Shown in pieces: positions 20,087 to 28,381 of a stretch of DNA of 38,456 bases (its first letter is position 1; the number at the start of each line of letters is the position of its first letter). A model generated the notes under the pieces. That model searched no databases. It worked only from the letters and a program-made list of their open reading frames with translations, and was not told the DNA's origin. The position numbers and the translations under genes were made by a program. The stretch spans positions 1-38,456 of the forward strand of contig NZ_JMGA01000065.1 of NCBI RefSeq assembly GCF_000765145.1, given 5' to 3'. This DNA comes from Desulfosporosinus sp. HMP52 (GTDB lineage Bacteria > Bacillota > Desulfitobacteriia > Desulfitobacteriales > Desulfitobacteriaceae).

Positions 20087-21415
20087 ATGTATAAGGAAGA
20101 GTATCGCAAAAAGTGCGTTTCAGCTGATGAAGCCGTTAAAGTAGTTCGTAGTGGAGATTGGGTTGAGTATGGGTTTGCGGCAAGTATGGCCAGTGTATTG
20201 GGTGAAGCTTTAGCTCGTCGTAAAGAGGAACTCCGCGAAGTGAATTTGCGGGGCGGAGTAATCATGGGCCCCTTGGCAATGATTGACTGTGATCCCAGTG
20301 GTGAACATTTCATCTGGAATAGCTGGCATTTTGGAGGACGAGAGCGAAAATTAGGTCAGGCAGGCTTAGCCTACTACATTCCGATTAAATATTCTGAGGT
20401 TCCACGTTACATTCGTGAGAACTTGCAAACAGATGTTGTCATAGTTCAGGTTGCTCCCATGGATGATTATGGATATTTTAGCTTTGGGGTTACAGTATCT
20501 CACTATGCTGCGGCTATTGAAAAGGCTCGCAATGTTATTGTTGAAGTCAATGAAGATATGCCAAGGGTTCATGGAGGCTATGACCATACTGTTCATATTT
20601 CTAAGGTCGACTATATTGTCGAGGCAGGACACAGAGGTCTGCCGCAGCTGCCTTCAGCAGCCGCTTCAGAGTTGGATCAGAAAATCGCCTCTTATGTACT
20701 GCCGGAGATTAAGGATGGGGCATGTATTCAGTTAGGAATTGGCGGAATGCCCAATGCATTAGGACAAATGATAGCTGCTTCTGATCTTAAGGATCTCGGA
20801 ATTCATACGGAAATGCTGGTGGACGGTTTTGTCGATATGGTAGAAGCAGGAAAAGTCACAGGAATGTGCAAAAAACTGGATCGAGGCAGAATTGTCTTTG
20901 CCTTTGCAGCAGGCACCCAGAAACTCTATGACTTTATGCAAAATAATCCATCGTTAGCAGCCTATCCTGTTGACTATACCAACCATCCCTTCATTGCCTC
21001 ACAAAACGATCAGCTAATATCGATCAACAGTGCTTTGGAAATTGATTTAGCAGGTCAGGTTTGCTCGGAGTCTGCCGGTTCAAACATGATTACAGGTTCC
21101 GGGGGACAACTGGACTTTGTTGAAGCAGCGTATAATTCTAAAGGCGGTAAGAGCTTTATTTGCTTACCTTCCACCTATACGGATAAAAATGGGCAAGTTC
21201 AATCCCGTATTAAAGCAGTAATGACCTTAGGTTCATTAATCACAGACACCAGAACCACTGTTCATTACGTTGTTACAGAATATGGGAAGGTTAATCTCAA
21301 AGGACTGTCATCATGGCAGCGTGCTGAAGCCTTAATATCTATTGCTCATCCTGATTTCAGAGAGAGCTTAATCGCTGAGGCTCAAAAACTGCGGATTTGG
21401 CGCAAGCGGGCATAA
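20087..21415 (+). CDS. Acetyl-CoA hydrolase/transferase family CoA-transferase
   Basis: Moves CoA between acetyl-CoA and a short-chain acid such as butyrate, crotonate or 4-hydroxybutyrate, thus activating the acid without ATP. It is 442 residues from ATG 20087, after AAGGGGGA; an earlier in-frame TTG-type start at 20063 lacks a site. The catalytic glutamate is expected at E242 (LGIHTEMLVDG). QLGIGGMPNALG and the C-terminal GSGGQLDFV and TEYGKVNLKG are family motifs. It is the last gene of the operon and probably activates the substrate that hbd/crt/dehydrogenase/thiolase then oxidise. Substrate preference cannot be read reliably. Confidence 0.92.
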   Translation: MYKEEYRKKCVSADEAVKVVRSGDWVEYGFAASMASVLGEALARRKEELREVNLRGGVIMGPLAMIDCDPSGEHFIWNSWHFGGRERKLGQAGLAYYIPIKYSEVPRYIRENLQTDVVIVQVAPMDDYGYFSFGVTVSHYAAAIEKARNVIVEVNEDMPRVHGGYDHTVHISKVDYIVEAGHRGLPQLPSAAASELDQKIASYVLPEIKDGACIQLGIGGMPNALGQMIAASDLKDLGIHTEMLVDGFVDMVEAGKVTGMCKKLDRGRIVFAFAAGTQKLYDFMQNNPSLAAYPVDYTNHPFIASQNDQLISINSALEIDLAGQVCSESAGSNMITGSGGQLDFVEAAYNSKGGKSFICLPSTYTDKNGQVQSRIKAVMTLGSLITDTRTTVHYVVTEYGKVNLKGLSSWQRAEALISIAHPDFRESLIAEAQKLRIWRKRA

Positions 21416-21460
21416 GGGTTAGGTTAAAGATTTAGGCATTTATATAAACTTAGAGTAGTT

Positions 21461-21508
21461 TAATGACTGTTAACTTATAGTATTTAATAACTGTTAACTT
21501 AGAGTGTT
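21461..21508. repeat. Two 24-base tandem repeats
   Basis: Copies at 21461-21484 and 21485-21508 share TAAT-ACTGTTAACTTA-AGT-TT with three mismatches. The palindrome GTTAAC lies in each. Flanking sequence (AACTTAGAGTAGT before, AAATTACTC after) continues the pattern weakly. No function is apparent. Confidence 0.6.
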
Positions 21509-21627
21509 TTAAATTACTCATAACTTCTAACTTCTAAATCTTAACTCTTAATACCAAATTTATAATTCCTTAAGGTAATTCATAACATTTTCGTTTCGGT
21601 CATATCATTTACCTATATCATTTATTA

Positions 21628-21656
21628 GAAGGGATTCCGAAAGGGCCCTTCTTTTT
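21628..21656 (+). terminator. Terminator of the beta-oxidation operon
   Basis: AGAAGGG pairs with CCCTTCT (21646-21652), followed by TTTTT. It is about 210 bases after the CoA-transferase stop. The 270 bases after it, up to the next gene, show no gene. Confidence 0.75.
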
Positions 21657-21925
21657 GTATTATTACTAATACAGACCATCACCTTGAAAGAAAATACCAT
21701 TGTTCAATGCTAATAATAGTTCGTTTCTTTGTTTCAGTCATGAAAAATCTAAACTTGATTCAGCCTGACTGACATTATTTCCGCGAAAATTGTCCCTTTA
21801 ATGCCATTAAATAAGATATATTGCCTAAGAAAGCCGATGTTTCTGTAGCAAGTGGACAAGACTTGTTCAAACAGTTAGAATTGAAAATGGTATAGAGATA
21901 ATTTTGGTACTTAAGGATGAATGAT

Positions 21926-22633
21926 ATGTCAAAAAAAACTAAGCTTCAAATACCCCCTCGAAAACCAAAGTGGAATATTTGGCAAGGCTTGCTTCTAATA
22001 GCTATTATAACGATCATTGAATTTCCTTTGGGATGGTTGGAAAGTCCTCAGGATTTAGAGTCAGTACGTGGAATTCTTAATTTTGTAAAGGTAGGCTTAG
22101 GAGATTCACTGCTTTATTTCGGTGTAATTATAGTATTCCTTAGATTAATCCGCCGCCCGTTATCAGACCTAGGATTTGTTAAATCCTCGCGAAGGTTTAT
22201 TGTTTTAGGCTTCATAACGGGAGTTGCCTTATTTATCGGAGTCGGTTTATTAGGTAATCTATTGACAAAAATATTTGGAACTCCAGCTCCCCAGAGCTTT
22301 GCCATAGCAGTCAAGGGTGCCAACTATACTTGGGAATTTATGTTGCTCACCTTTCTGGGGGGAGTTGTTGCTCCTATTAAAGAAGAGATGTTTTTTCGGG
22401 GGTTAATCTACCCGCCACTGCGCCAAATCTTTGGAAGAGGTAAAGGGATACTTTTGACAGGGCTCTTCTTTGCGGCACTGCATTTAGAAATAATTCGTTT
22501 CATCCCCTTATTTATCGGTGGTATTGTCTTGACTTGGTTGTACGAACGTTCCTCAAGCATTTGGCCGGCAATCGTTGCTCATGGGACATGGAATGTCCTT
22601 ATGGCCCTTGCCCTTTGGATTCAACGATATTAG
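21926..22633 (+). CDS. CPBP-family intramembrane metalloprotease
   Basis: A 235-residue membrane protein of the CAAX-protease/bacteriocin-processing (Abi) family with about six to seven helices. Family motifs are the glutamate pair in KEEMFFRGLIY, the histidine in FFAALHLE, and the last motif IVAHGTWN, which together form the metal site. The ATG at 21926 is preferred because TAAGGA stands eight bases ahead; the ATG at 21917 overlaps it. It is a single gene with its own downstream hairpin. Substrates are unknown; the family includes bacteriocin self-immunity proteins and prenyl-protein-type proteases. Confidence 0.88.
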   Translation: MSKKTKLQIPPRKPKWNIWQGLLLIAIITIIEFPLGWLESPQDLESVRGILNFVKVGLGDSLLYFGVIIVFLRLIRRPLSDLGFVKSSRRFIVLGFITGVALFIGVGLLGNLLTKIFGTPAPQSFAIAVKGANYTWEFMLLTFLGGVVAPIKEEMFFRGLIYPPLRQIFGRGKGILLTGLFFAALHLEIIRFIPLFIGGIVLTWLYERSSSIWPAIVAHGTWNVLMALALWIQRY

Positions 22634-22726
22634 TATTGTACAGAACGTGAAACCGGGGAATCTAGATCTTCTGCTTCGGATGCTGTCTTCTTTACTGAGC
22701 AATCTAAGAGCCTTCTAAATTATAAG

Positions 22727-22776
22727 CATAGGGCATGAATTCAACCGGAGGAGGTGATTCATGCCCTATGGCTTTT
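22727..22776 (+). terminator. Terminator after the CPBP protease
   Basis: CATAGGGCATGAAT (22728-22741 region) pairs with ATTCATGCCCTATG (22757-22770), followed by GCTTTT. A strong stem, about 95 bases after the stop. Confidence 0.75.
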
Positions 22777-22849
22777 CGAGGGGCATCAGTTGGACAGGAC
22801 GGACCCCTTAGTTTAGAATAAACGGTAGTATGTTAGGGAGGAAATAAGC

Positions 22850-24217
22850 GTGAAATCAAAGTATCCGGTTAAAGAGAAAACTAGCGCTGTCAGCGATATT
22901 AATAGTGTAATTGATTTGGAAGGCCTCCGCCTTTCTTCCGACGGGATGGCCGTGGGATATCATGAGGGCAAAGCCACCTTCGTACCCGGCTTGCTGCCTG
23001 GGGAAATTGGCCAGGTTCAGATTGTGGAAGAGAAGAAAAACTGGCAACGAGGAAAATTGCTTAAAATCCTGAAAGCCTCTGGAGACAGAGTCGATCCGCC
23101 ATGTACTGTATTTTCTGTTTGCGGGGGCTGCCAGCTGCAGCACCTGAAGTATGAGCAGACCTTGGTCTGGAAGAAGCAGTGGGTGGCAGACGCTCTGTCC
23201 AGAATCGGCAAAATACAGCTGCATTCTGTAACGATCCATCCCACCATCGGGATGGACCATCCCTGGCGCTACCGCAACAAAGCCAGGCTACACTGCGGGG
23301 AACGGGGTACCCTGGGCTATTATCAGGAAAAAAGTAAAGCGACGGTTCCCTTTGACGACTGCCTGCTAATCAGCGAAGAGATGAATCACTGGGTTCGGGA
23401 AGCAGAAGGGTTTCTGAGCGAAGAGGGTAAGAAATCCTTTCCCCAGTTGACCTCGATTACCTTCCGGGAAAATTCCCAGGGAGAAGGGATGCTGATTCTG
23501 GACTCCCTGCAGGATGCTCAGAGTTTGGGAGCATTGGCCGAGCTGGGCAAAGAAGACATAGGGTCAAGATCAATTGAGGGAACCGACTCAGGAATCAGCT
23601 CAGTCTGGGGGATCAACCATTCAGGAGGGCCGGAACGAATCGTCGGCGAAAGGGATTTCACCGAGAATGTGCTGGGAGCGGAATTCAAGATCTCCCCTCT
23701 GGCCTTCCTGCAAGTCAACCCGACTCAGACTTATAAACTTTATAATACAGTGCTGAATTGGGCGGAGCTTTCCCCAGAAAAAGTGGTTTGGGATCTTTAC
23801 TGTGGAATCGGGACTATCACTCTAGCCCTGGCTGCCAAAGCTAAAAAGGTCTGGGGAATCGAAGAAAATCCTTACGCCGTAGAAGACGCCAGGGAGAATG
23901 CTAATCTCAACGGAATTGATAATGTAGAATTTATCCCCGGCAAAGTGGAAGATACCTTCCGTCAGATCACCGACCATCCGGATATCGTAGTCCTCGACCC
24001 ACCCCGGGCCGGAGCTCATAAGAGAGTTCTGGATCGATTGCTGGAATTGAAGCCGGATCAGATCATCTATGTCTCTTGTGATCCAGGGACCTTGGCTCGG
24101 GATCTGGGGATACTGCAGAGCGGGGGATATCGGGTGGTTGAGGTGCAACCGGTGGATATGTTTCCGTGGTCGGTGCACGTTGAGACAGTGGTAAGGTTAC
24201 ATCGGAAACACATTTAA
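22850..24217 (+). CDS. 23S rRNA (uracil-5-)-methyltransferase, RlmD/RumA-RlmCD type
   Basis: SAM-dependent methylation of a uracil C5, most likely in 23S rRNA. It is 455 residues: an N-terminal TRAM domain (about 22-80), a 4Fe-4S-type cysteine set (C85, C91, C94 and a fourth in FDDCLLI near 172), then the Rossmann methyltransferase with DLYCGIGTITLALA, LDPPRAGAH and the catalytic-cysteine motif YVSCDPGTLARDL. GTG start after TTAGGGAGG. A segment near residues 225-262 (LAELGKEDIGSRSIEG...) is longer and less conserved than usual. The exact target uridine (U747, U1939 or both in E. coli numbering) cannot be read from sequence. Confidence 0.9.
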   Translation: MKSKYPVKEKTSAVSDINSVIDLEGLRLSSDGMAVGYHEGKATFVPGLLPGEIGQVQIVEEKKNWQRGKLLKILKASGDRVDPPCTVFSVCGGCQLQHLKYEQTLVWKKQWVADALSRIGKIQLHSVTIHPTIGMDHPWRYRNKARLHCGERGTLGYYQEKSKATVPFDDCLLISEEMNHWVREAEGFLSEEGKKSFPQLTSITFRENSQGEGMLILDSLQDAQSLGALAELGKEDIGSRSIEGTDSGISSVWGINHSGGPERIVGERDFTENVLGAEFKISPLAFLQVNPTQTYKLYNTVLNWAELSPEKVVWDLYCGIGTITLALAAKAKKVWGIEENPYAVEDARENANLNGIDNVEFIPGKVEDTFRQITDHPDIVVLDPPRAGAHKRVLDRLLELKPDQIIYVSCDPGTLARDLGILQSGGYRVVEVQPVDMFPWSVHVETVVRLHRKHI

Positions 24218-24255
24218 GGTTTTGCAGAGAACTGAATTATTTTGGAGGAATTCTA

Positions 24256-24642
24256 ATGATAATAGCGTACCTAGCTGCGATTTCATCCCAATATGAAGGG
24301 GAAGATATAGAAGTCCAATACTGTATATATGAAGATCAGGAACTCCTGCACAAGGAATGTATCCTGATGGAATACAAAAAGTCGGCGATTGTGCCACAAG
24401 TAGCATTGATAACGCTCTTAAAGAAATTAGAAAAACATAATGGTAAAGAGATAGTCATCATGGTTAATGATCCGGCTCTGTATGAGATTGTTAGAGGAAC
24501 ATCAACAACGAAAAATAGGGATGTTCTAGAAATGGCTAGGGAGACGAGAGAAGAATTGAATAAGTTCGGAGGTTTTATTATAAAGGATGTTAGTCGCGAT
24601 CATCTTGAATTGGCGAAATGGAAGGAAGTATTACAGCGTTAG
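24256..24642 (+). CDS. Small protein, possibly RNase H-like fold, unknown function
   Basis: A 128-residue soluble protein with a good ribosome binding site (TTTTGGAGG). The alternation of strand-like segments (MIIAYLAAIS, DIEVQYCIYED, ELLHKECILME), a helix carrying ALITLLKKLEK, a strand EIVIMVNDPALYEIV and a C-terminal amphipathic helix resembles an RNase H-type fold. The full catalytic acid set is not evident, so it may be inactive or the resemblance accidental. It lies 38 bases after the methyltransferase and could be cotranscribed. Confidence 0.6.
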   Translation: MIIAYLAAISSQYEGEDIEVQYCIYEDQELLHKECILMEYKKSAIVPQVALITLLKKLEKHNGKEIVIMVNDPALYEIVRGTSTTKNRDVLEMARETREELNKFGGFIIKDVSRDHLELAKWKEVLQR

Positions 24643-24756
24643 TAATAGGTATTCACCATTTTGGCATTATTACTTGTCGCTTTGTTATTGGTGAGTCACC
24701 GATGGGTGCGTATCAAATAGGTTATCAGCGACACAATAATAAGGAGCGTGGTTGGA

Positions 24757-25176
24757 ATGTGGAAATGCCCGAAATGTGGTCGTGAGTTCAAAAACACAGA
24801 ACAAGACCACTTTTGCGTGAAGCCGAACAGCATTGACGAATATATCGCTGCACAACCGGAAGATGTGCGACCTCTGTTGCAAAGCATCAGAGAAACCATC
24901 CGCGCCGCTGCGCCGGAAGCCACAGAGAAAATCTCGTGGCAGATGCCGACGTTCTGGCAGGGTGAGAACCTCATCCATTTCGCGGCGTTCAAAAAACACA
25001 TCGGGCTGTACCCCGGCGGCGAAGCTACGTCTGAATTTGCGGGGCGGCTCGCTGGATATAAGACCAGTAAAGGAACGATTCAGCTACCGCTTGGCAAACC
25101 GATAGATTATGAACTCATCACCGATATCGTGCGGTGGAGAGTAAATCAGAAAGCGAAAGGGAGCGACACATTATGA
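24757..25176 (+). CDS. DUF1801/YdhG-like protein with N-terminal zinc ribbon
   Basis: A 139-residue protein. The N-terminus is a CPKC...HFC zinc ribbon (MWKCPKCGREFKNTEQDHFC), followed by a YdhG/DUF1801-type domain (SIDEYIAAQPEDVRPLLQSIRETIRAAAPEATEKISWQMPTFW, then HIGLYPG, and GTIQLPLGKPID). Homologues include small iron-binding chaperone-like proteins, but function is not established. ATG 24757 follows AAGGAG with a slightly long spacer. The stop overlaps the next gene's start (ATGA). Bases 24901-25020 are about 63% G+C, far above the neighbours, suggesting transfer. Confidence 0.8.
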   Translation: MWKCPKCGREFKNTEQDHFCVKPNSIDEYIAAQPEDVRPLLQSIRETIRAAAPEATEKISWQMPTFWQGENLIHFAAFKKHIGLYPGGEATSEFAGRLAGYKTSKGTIQLPLGKPIDYELITDIVRWRVNQKAKGSDTL

Positions 25177-25523
25177 CAAACGAGCGCGTGTATAAGATGG
25201 CATTTTCGAAAGTCTACCCGCTACTTGTCAAAAAGGTGGAGCGCAAAGGGCGCACCAAATCCGAGGTTGATGCTGTGATTTGTTGGCTGACGGGGTATGA
25301 CGCTTCTGGCGTGCAAGCGCAAATTGTGAAGAATATCGATTATGAAACCTTCTTTAGCGAAGCCCCGCAGATAAATCCGAACGCCGCCAAAATTTCAGGT
25401 GTGATTTGCGGACATCGTGTCGAGGAAATTGAAGACCCGTTAATGCAGAAAATTAGGTGGCTTGACAAGCTGGTGGACGAATTGGCAAAAGGTAAGCCAA
25501 TCGAGAAGGTTTTGAGGAGTTAA
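25173..25523 (+). CDS. DUF2200 family protein
   Basis: A 116-residue protein (MTNERVYKMAFSKVYPLLVKKVERKGRTKSEVDAVICWLTGYD..., then INPNAAKISGVICGHRVEEIEDPLMQKIRWLDKLVDELAKGKPIEKVL), which I recognise as the DUF2200 pattern. Function is unknown. Its ATG overlaps the stop of the DUF1801-like gene by ATGA, so the two are translationally coupled and probably entered together. Composition is also G+C-rich. Confidence 0.82.
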   Translation: MTNERVYKMAFSKVYPLLVKKVERKGRTKSEVDAVICWLTGYDASGVQAQIVKNIDYETFFSEAPQINPNAAKISGVICGHRVEEIEDPLMQKIRWLDKLVDELAKGKPIEKVLRS

Positions 25524-25573
25524 ATTTCTGAGTTACTCATAATAACAATCAATTAATTTGGAGGTCAGATTAG

Positions 25574-26323
25574 ATGAGTATAAAATTTGATCCAAATAAC
25601 GTCGTTATTAAACTCTGTATGAGTGGGATGAACTTGGAAGGTAGTGGAAACATTGAGGATGCAACCACGATGTTTCATAAAGCATGGCACGAATCAACAG
25701 ACGACTATGAAAGATTTATTGCAGCTTATCATTTAGCTCGTCAACAAAAGAGTATTATAGACAAATTGAAATGGATGGAAACATCTTTACAGTGTGCACT
25801 AAATATAAATGATGATAATGTTAAGAGTGCATACCCAACGCTATATTTAAACATTGCCAAATGTTATGAGGAGTTGTGTGATTCAGATAATGCAAAAAGA
25901 AATTATGAATTGTCAAATTCATATAAGGGTGCGGCTTCTGATGAAGGACCATTTTATCATGGGACAAAGGCAGATTTGCGGGTTGGTGATTTACTGACAG
26001 CGGGTGGAAATTCAAATTACAAACCTGAGCTTAAAATGAACCACATTTATTTCACTGCCAATGCCAATGGCGCAGGACTTGCAGCAGCATTAGCAAAAGG
26101 AGAAGGAAGAGAACGCGTTTATATAATAGAACCAACAGGTGAATTTGAAAACGACCCAAATGTTACTGACAAAAAACTCCCAGGTAACTTAACTCGTTCT
26201 TATCGCTCACAAGAACCTTTAAGAATTATTGGTGAAGAAACAGAATGGGCGGAACTGACAACTAAGGAGCGACATGAATGGCGCGAAAAATTAGCCAAAA
26301 ACAAGGGCGAAATTATTAACTGA
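25574..26323 (+). CDS. TPR-like domain fused to Arr-type ADP-ribosyltransferase
   Basis: A 249-residue protein in two parts. Residues 1-120 are helical, TPR-like (NLEGSGNIEDATTMFHKAWHESTDDYERFIAAYHLAR; TLYLNIAKCYEELCDSDNAKRNYELS). Residues 125-249 are an Arr domain: FYHGTKADLRVGDLL, NHIYFTA, GAGLAAALAKGEGRERVYIIEPTGEFENDPN and RSYRSQEPLRIIGE. The Arr catalytic residues align as H129, Y159 and D194 (H19, Y49, D84 in the mycobacterial enzyme). Arr uses NAD+ to ADP-ribosylate rifampicin and gives resistance; the TPR fusion suggests a protein or RNA partner instead or as well. Good site TTGGAGGT. It lies 20 bases before an RtcB-type gene. Confidence 0.88.
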   Translation: MSIKFDPNNVVIKLCMSGMNLEGSGNIEDATTMFHKAWHESTDDYERFIAAYHLARQQKSIIDKLKWMETSLQCALNINDDNVKSAYPTLYLNIAKCYEELCDSDNAKRNYELSNSYKGAASDEGPFYHGTKADLRVGDLLTAGGNSNYKPELKMNHIYFTANANGAGLAAALAKGEGRERVYIIEPTGEFENDPNVTDKKLPGNLTRSYRSQEPLRIIGEETEWAELTTKERHEWREKLAKNKGEIIN

Positions 26324-26343
26324 ACATGAATGGACGGGCTACA

Positions 26344-27549
26344 ATGTTAAAAATCAAAGGAAAACATAACACAGCCAAGGTATATACAGAGGTTCTAGAA
26401 GAAGGTGCCGCTACTCAAATAGAAACTCTTTGCAATCAAGAGTTTGTTAAAGAGAGTAAGATACGGATTATGCCGGATGTCCATGCCGGGGCCGGTTGTA
26501 CCATCGGAACCACCATGACCATTACGGATATGGTGGTTCCTAATATGGTTGGCGTAGATATCGGTTGCGGTATGGAAACGATTTCGATCAGTAATAAACG
26601 GCTAGAACTGCAAAAGCTCGATAAGTTAATTCATGAAAAAATACCGTCGGGCTTTGAGGTGCGGAAGAAACCGCATCATTATAATGAGCAAATTGACTTA
26701 ACACAGCTCCGTTGTCTCAAGGCGCTACAACTGGACAGGGCCGAAAAGAGTATCGGAACATTGGGAGGCGGCAATCATTTTATTGAAGTGAATAAGGATG
26801 AGGAAGGCGGCCATTATGTTGTCGTTCACTCTGGCAGCCGCCACTTAGGACTTGAGGTTGCTAAATACTATCAGGAAGCTGGTTATAATCAGTTAAACCG
26901 TATTGATAAATCAGAAATGGATGCACTCATTGTCCGATATAAGTGCGAAGGACGTGAAAAAGAAATTCAGCATGCAACCCAAGAATTAAAAAATCAGGTT
27001 CTGACAGATATTCCGTTTCCTCTTGCTTATGTAACCGGCACTTTATTTGAGGATTATATTCATGATATGAAGATAGTCCAACATTTTGCTGAGATAAACC
27101 GTAAAGCGATGATTACCGAAATCGTAAAAGGGATGAAAATAGATGTAGTGGAGCAATTCACCACAACTCATAATTACATTGATACCGATATGATGATCTT
27201 GCGAAAAGGCGCAGTATCTGCGAAAAAAGGGGAAAGGCTTTTAATCCCAATTAATATGAGGGATGGCAGCCTCATCTGTGTTGGGAAAGGTAATGAGGAT
27301 TGGAACTCCTCCGCTCCCCATGGTGCGGGTAGGCTCATGAGTAGGAGCAAGGCAAAACAAAGCTTTACCCTGTCGGAATTCAAGAAACAGATGAAGGATA
27401 TTTATACGACCTCGGTCAATAAAGAAACCCTGGATGAATGTCCGATGGCTTATAAGAACATGGCTGACATCGTAAATAATATCGGGCCAACGGCAGATAT
27501 CCTAAAAGTAATAAAGCCGATTTATAACTTTAAAGCAGGTGGAGATTAA
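26344..27549 (+). CDS. RtcB-family RNA ligase
   Basis: GTP/Mn-dependent ligase joining RNA 3'-phosphate or 2',3'-cyclic phosphate ends to 5'-OH ends. It is 401 residues, at the short end typical of bacterial RtcB2-like paralogues. Metal-binding motifs are D45/H47/C52 (PDVHAGAGC), D72/C75 (GVDIGCGM), GGGNHFIE and HSGSRHLG; the guanylylated histidine is in SAPHGAGRLMSRSKA. ATG 26344 matches usual N-termini (MLKIKGKHN); an upstream ATG at 26326 is also in frame. The ribosome binding site is weak, consistent with coupling to the Arr gene 20 bases before. No rtcA, rtcR or archease is nearby. Confidence 0.92.
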   Translation: MLKIKGKHNTAKVYTEVLEEGAATQIETLCNQEFVKESKIRIMPDVHAGAGCTIGTTMTITDMVVPNMVGVDIGCGMETISISNKRLELQKLDKLIHEKIPSGFEVRKKPHHYNEQIDLTQLRCLKALQLDRAEKSIGTLGGGNHFIEVNKDEEGGHYVVVHSGSRHLGLEVAKYYQEAGYNQLNRIDKSEMDALIVRYKCEGREKEIQHATQELKNQVLTDIPFPLAYVTGTLFEDYIHDMKIVQHFAEINRKAMITEIVKGMKIDVVEQFTTTHNYIDTDMMILRKGAVSAKKGERLLIPINMRDGSLICVGKGNEDWNSSAPHGAGRLMSRSKAKQSFTLSEFKKQMKDIYTTSVNKETLDECPMAYKNMADIVNNIGPTADILKVIKPIYNFKAGGD

Positions 27550-27688
27550 ACTTATCCTACCTTTTAGCAACTGGGTTGAGATTTTTCCCATCCTATGTGG
27601 AGTGAAAAATGGCTAGACATAAAATGATGTGAGCCATGTCACACCCTTATCCATTTGAAAAGTAGTATAATGGTTAAGGGTGTTTATT

Positions 27689-28042
27689 ATGAAGATTGGA
27701 ATCTTAGTGCGAGAAGAAACCATGCAGATTTGTACGGGAAAGGGCTGTCTTAACGCTTTTTTTCAAAGAAAGGATTCCTTTGCCCGATACACTAAGGAAC
27801 TAGAATTACTTACGTTTACTCACACTGGCGGTGATTTAAATCGTAAGATTAAAAATATGATTCAAGCGGGGATAGAATTTGTACACCTTTCTTCCTGCTT
27901 GAGAGCAAGGTCACCAGACTATGACTCGTTGGTTGAGCGGCTATCTGAGCACTTTACTGTAGTGGGATATACACACGGTCCAGAGGTAAGGACAAAAGAT
28001 AAAGGCATTAATAAAGGTAATGAACTTCAAGCTGATAGCTAA
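27689..28042 (+). CDS. CGGC-domain-like protein lacking the CGGC cysteines
   Basis: A 117-residue protein with the outline of CGGC-domain proteins: MKIGILVREETMQICTGKGCLNAFFQRKDSFARY, then ELELLTFTHTGGDLNRKIKNMIQAGIEFVHLSSC. In usual members the second block reads CGGC; here it is TGGD, with only the flanking glycines kept. Cysteines remain in ICTGKGC and SSC. The function of the family is not known, and metal or thiol chemistry is suspected. ATG 27689 follows TAAGGG; a TATAAT at 27666-27671 may be its -10 box. It ends at a strong terminator. Confidence 0.7.
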   Translation: MKIGILVREETMQICTGKGCLNAFFQRKDSFARYTKELELLTFTHTGGDLNRKIKNMIQAGIEFVHLSSCLRARSPDYDSLVERLSEHFTVVGYTHGPEVRTKDKGINKGNELQADS

Positions 28043-28080
28043 AGAGTTATTTGGAGTCTATTTTTATCTATAAAAAATTA

Positions 28081-28124
28081 CTCTCCTTGCTAAAAGTATA
28101 AACAGATCTGCAAGGAGAGTTTTT
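28081..28124. terminator. Terminator, usable on both strands
   Basis: CTCTCCTTGC (28081-28090) pairs with GCAAGGAGAG (28110-28119), followed by TTTTT on the right and preceded by AAAAAATTA on the left. It ends the CGGC-like gene and can also end the minus-strand small gene at 28174. Confidence 0.85.
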
Positions 28125-28173
28125 GAAAAATTACCATACAAGGGATTTGATATTATACTGGCAATACGTTTAG

Positions 28174-28371
28174 TTAGTGCCTAACAAATAATAAATAGCT
28201 AGCCAGCAACATCGTTATGAATACGAGAGCTACTATTGCAGCAATCCATGGAAACGGGAAGTTCCTAGGATAACATTCAACTGTGCCATCAGGGTAATAA
28301 GTGCATACTTCACCTGGATAATAACAAGTAAGGGTGCCATCTATTTCATTAGAAAAGCAATAAACATACAT
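28174..28371 (-). CDS. Small cysteine/tyrosine-rich membrane protein
   Basis: A 65-residue protein. The N-terminal half is soluble and has a repeating pattern (GTLTCYYPGEVCTYYPDGTVECYP) with four regularly placed cysteines and YYP/YP motifs. The C-terminal half is one hydrophobic helix (WIAAIVALVFITMLLASYLLFV). No signal peptide is apparent, so either a C-tail anchor or a small receptor-like topology is possible. AAAGGATGG precedes the ATG at a good distance. I do not recognise the family; small proteins of this pattern may form disulfides outside the cell. Confidence 0.65.
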   Translation of the reverse strand: MYVYCFSNEIDGTLTCYYPGEVCTYYPDGTVECYPRNFPFPWIAAIVALVFITMLLASYLLFVRH

Positions 28372-28381
28372 AGTGATCCAT

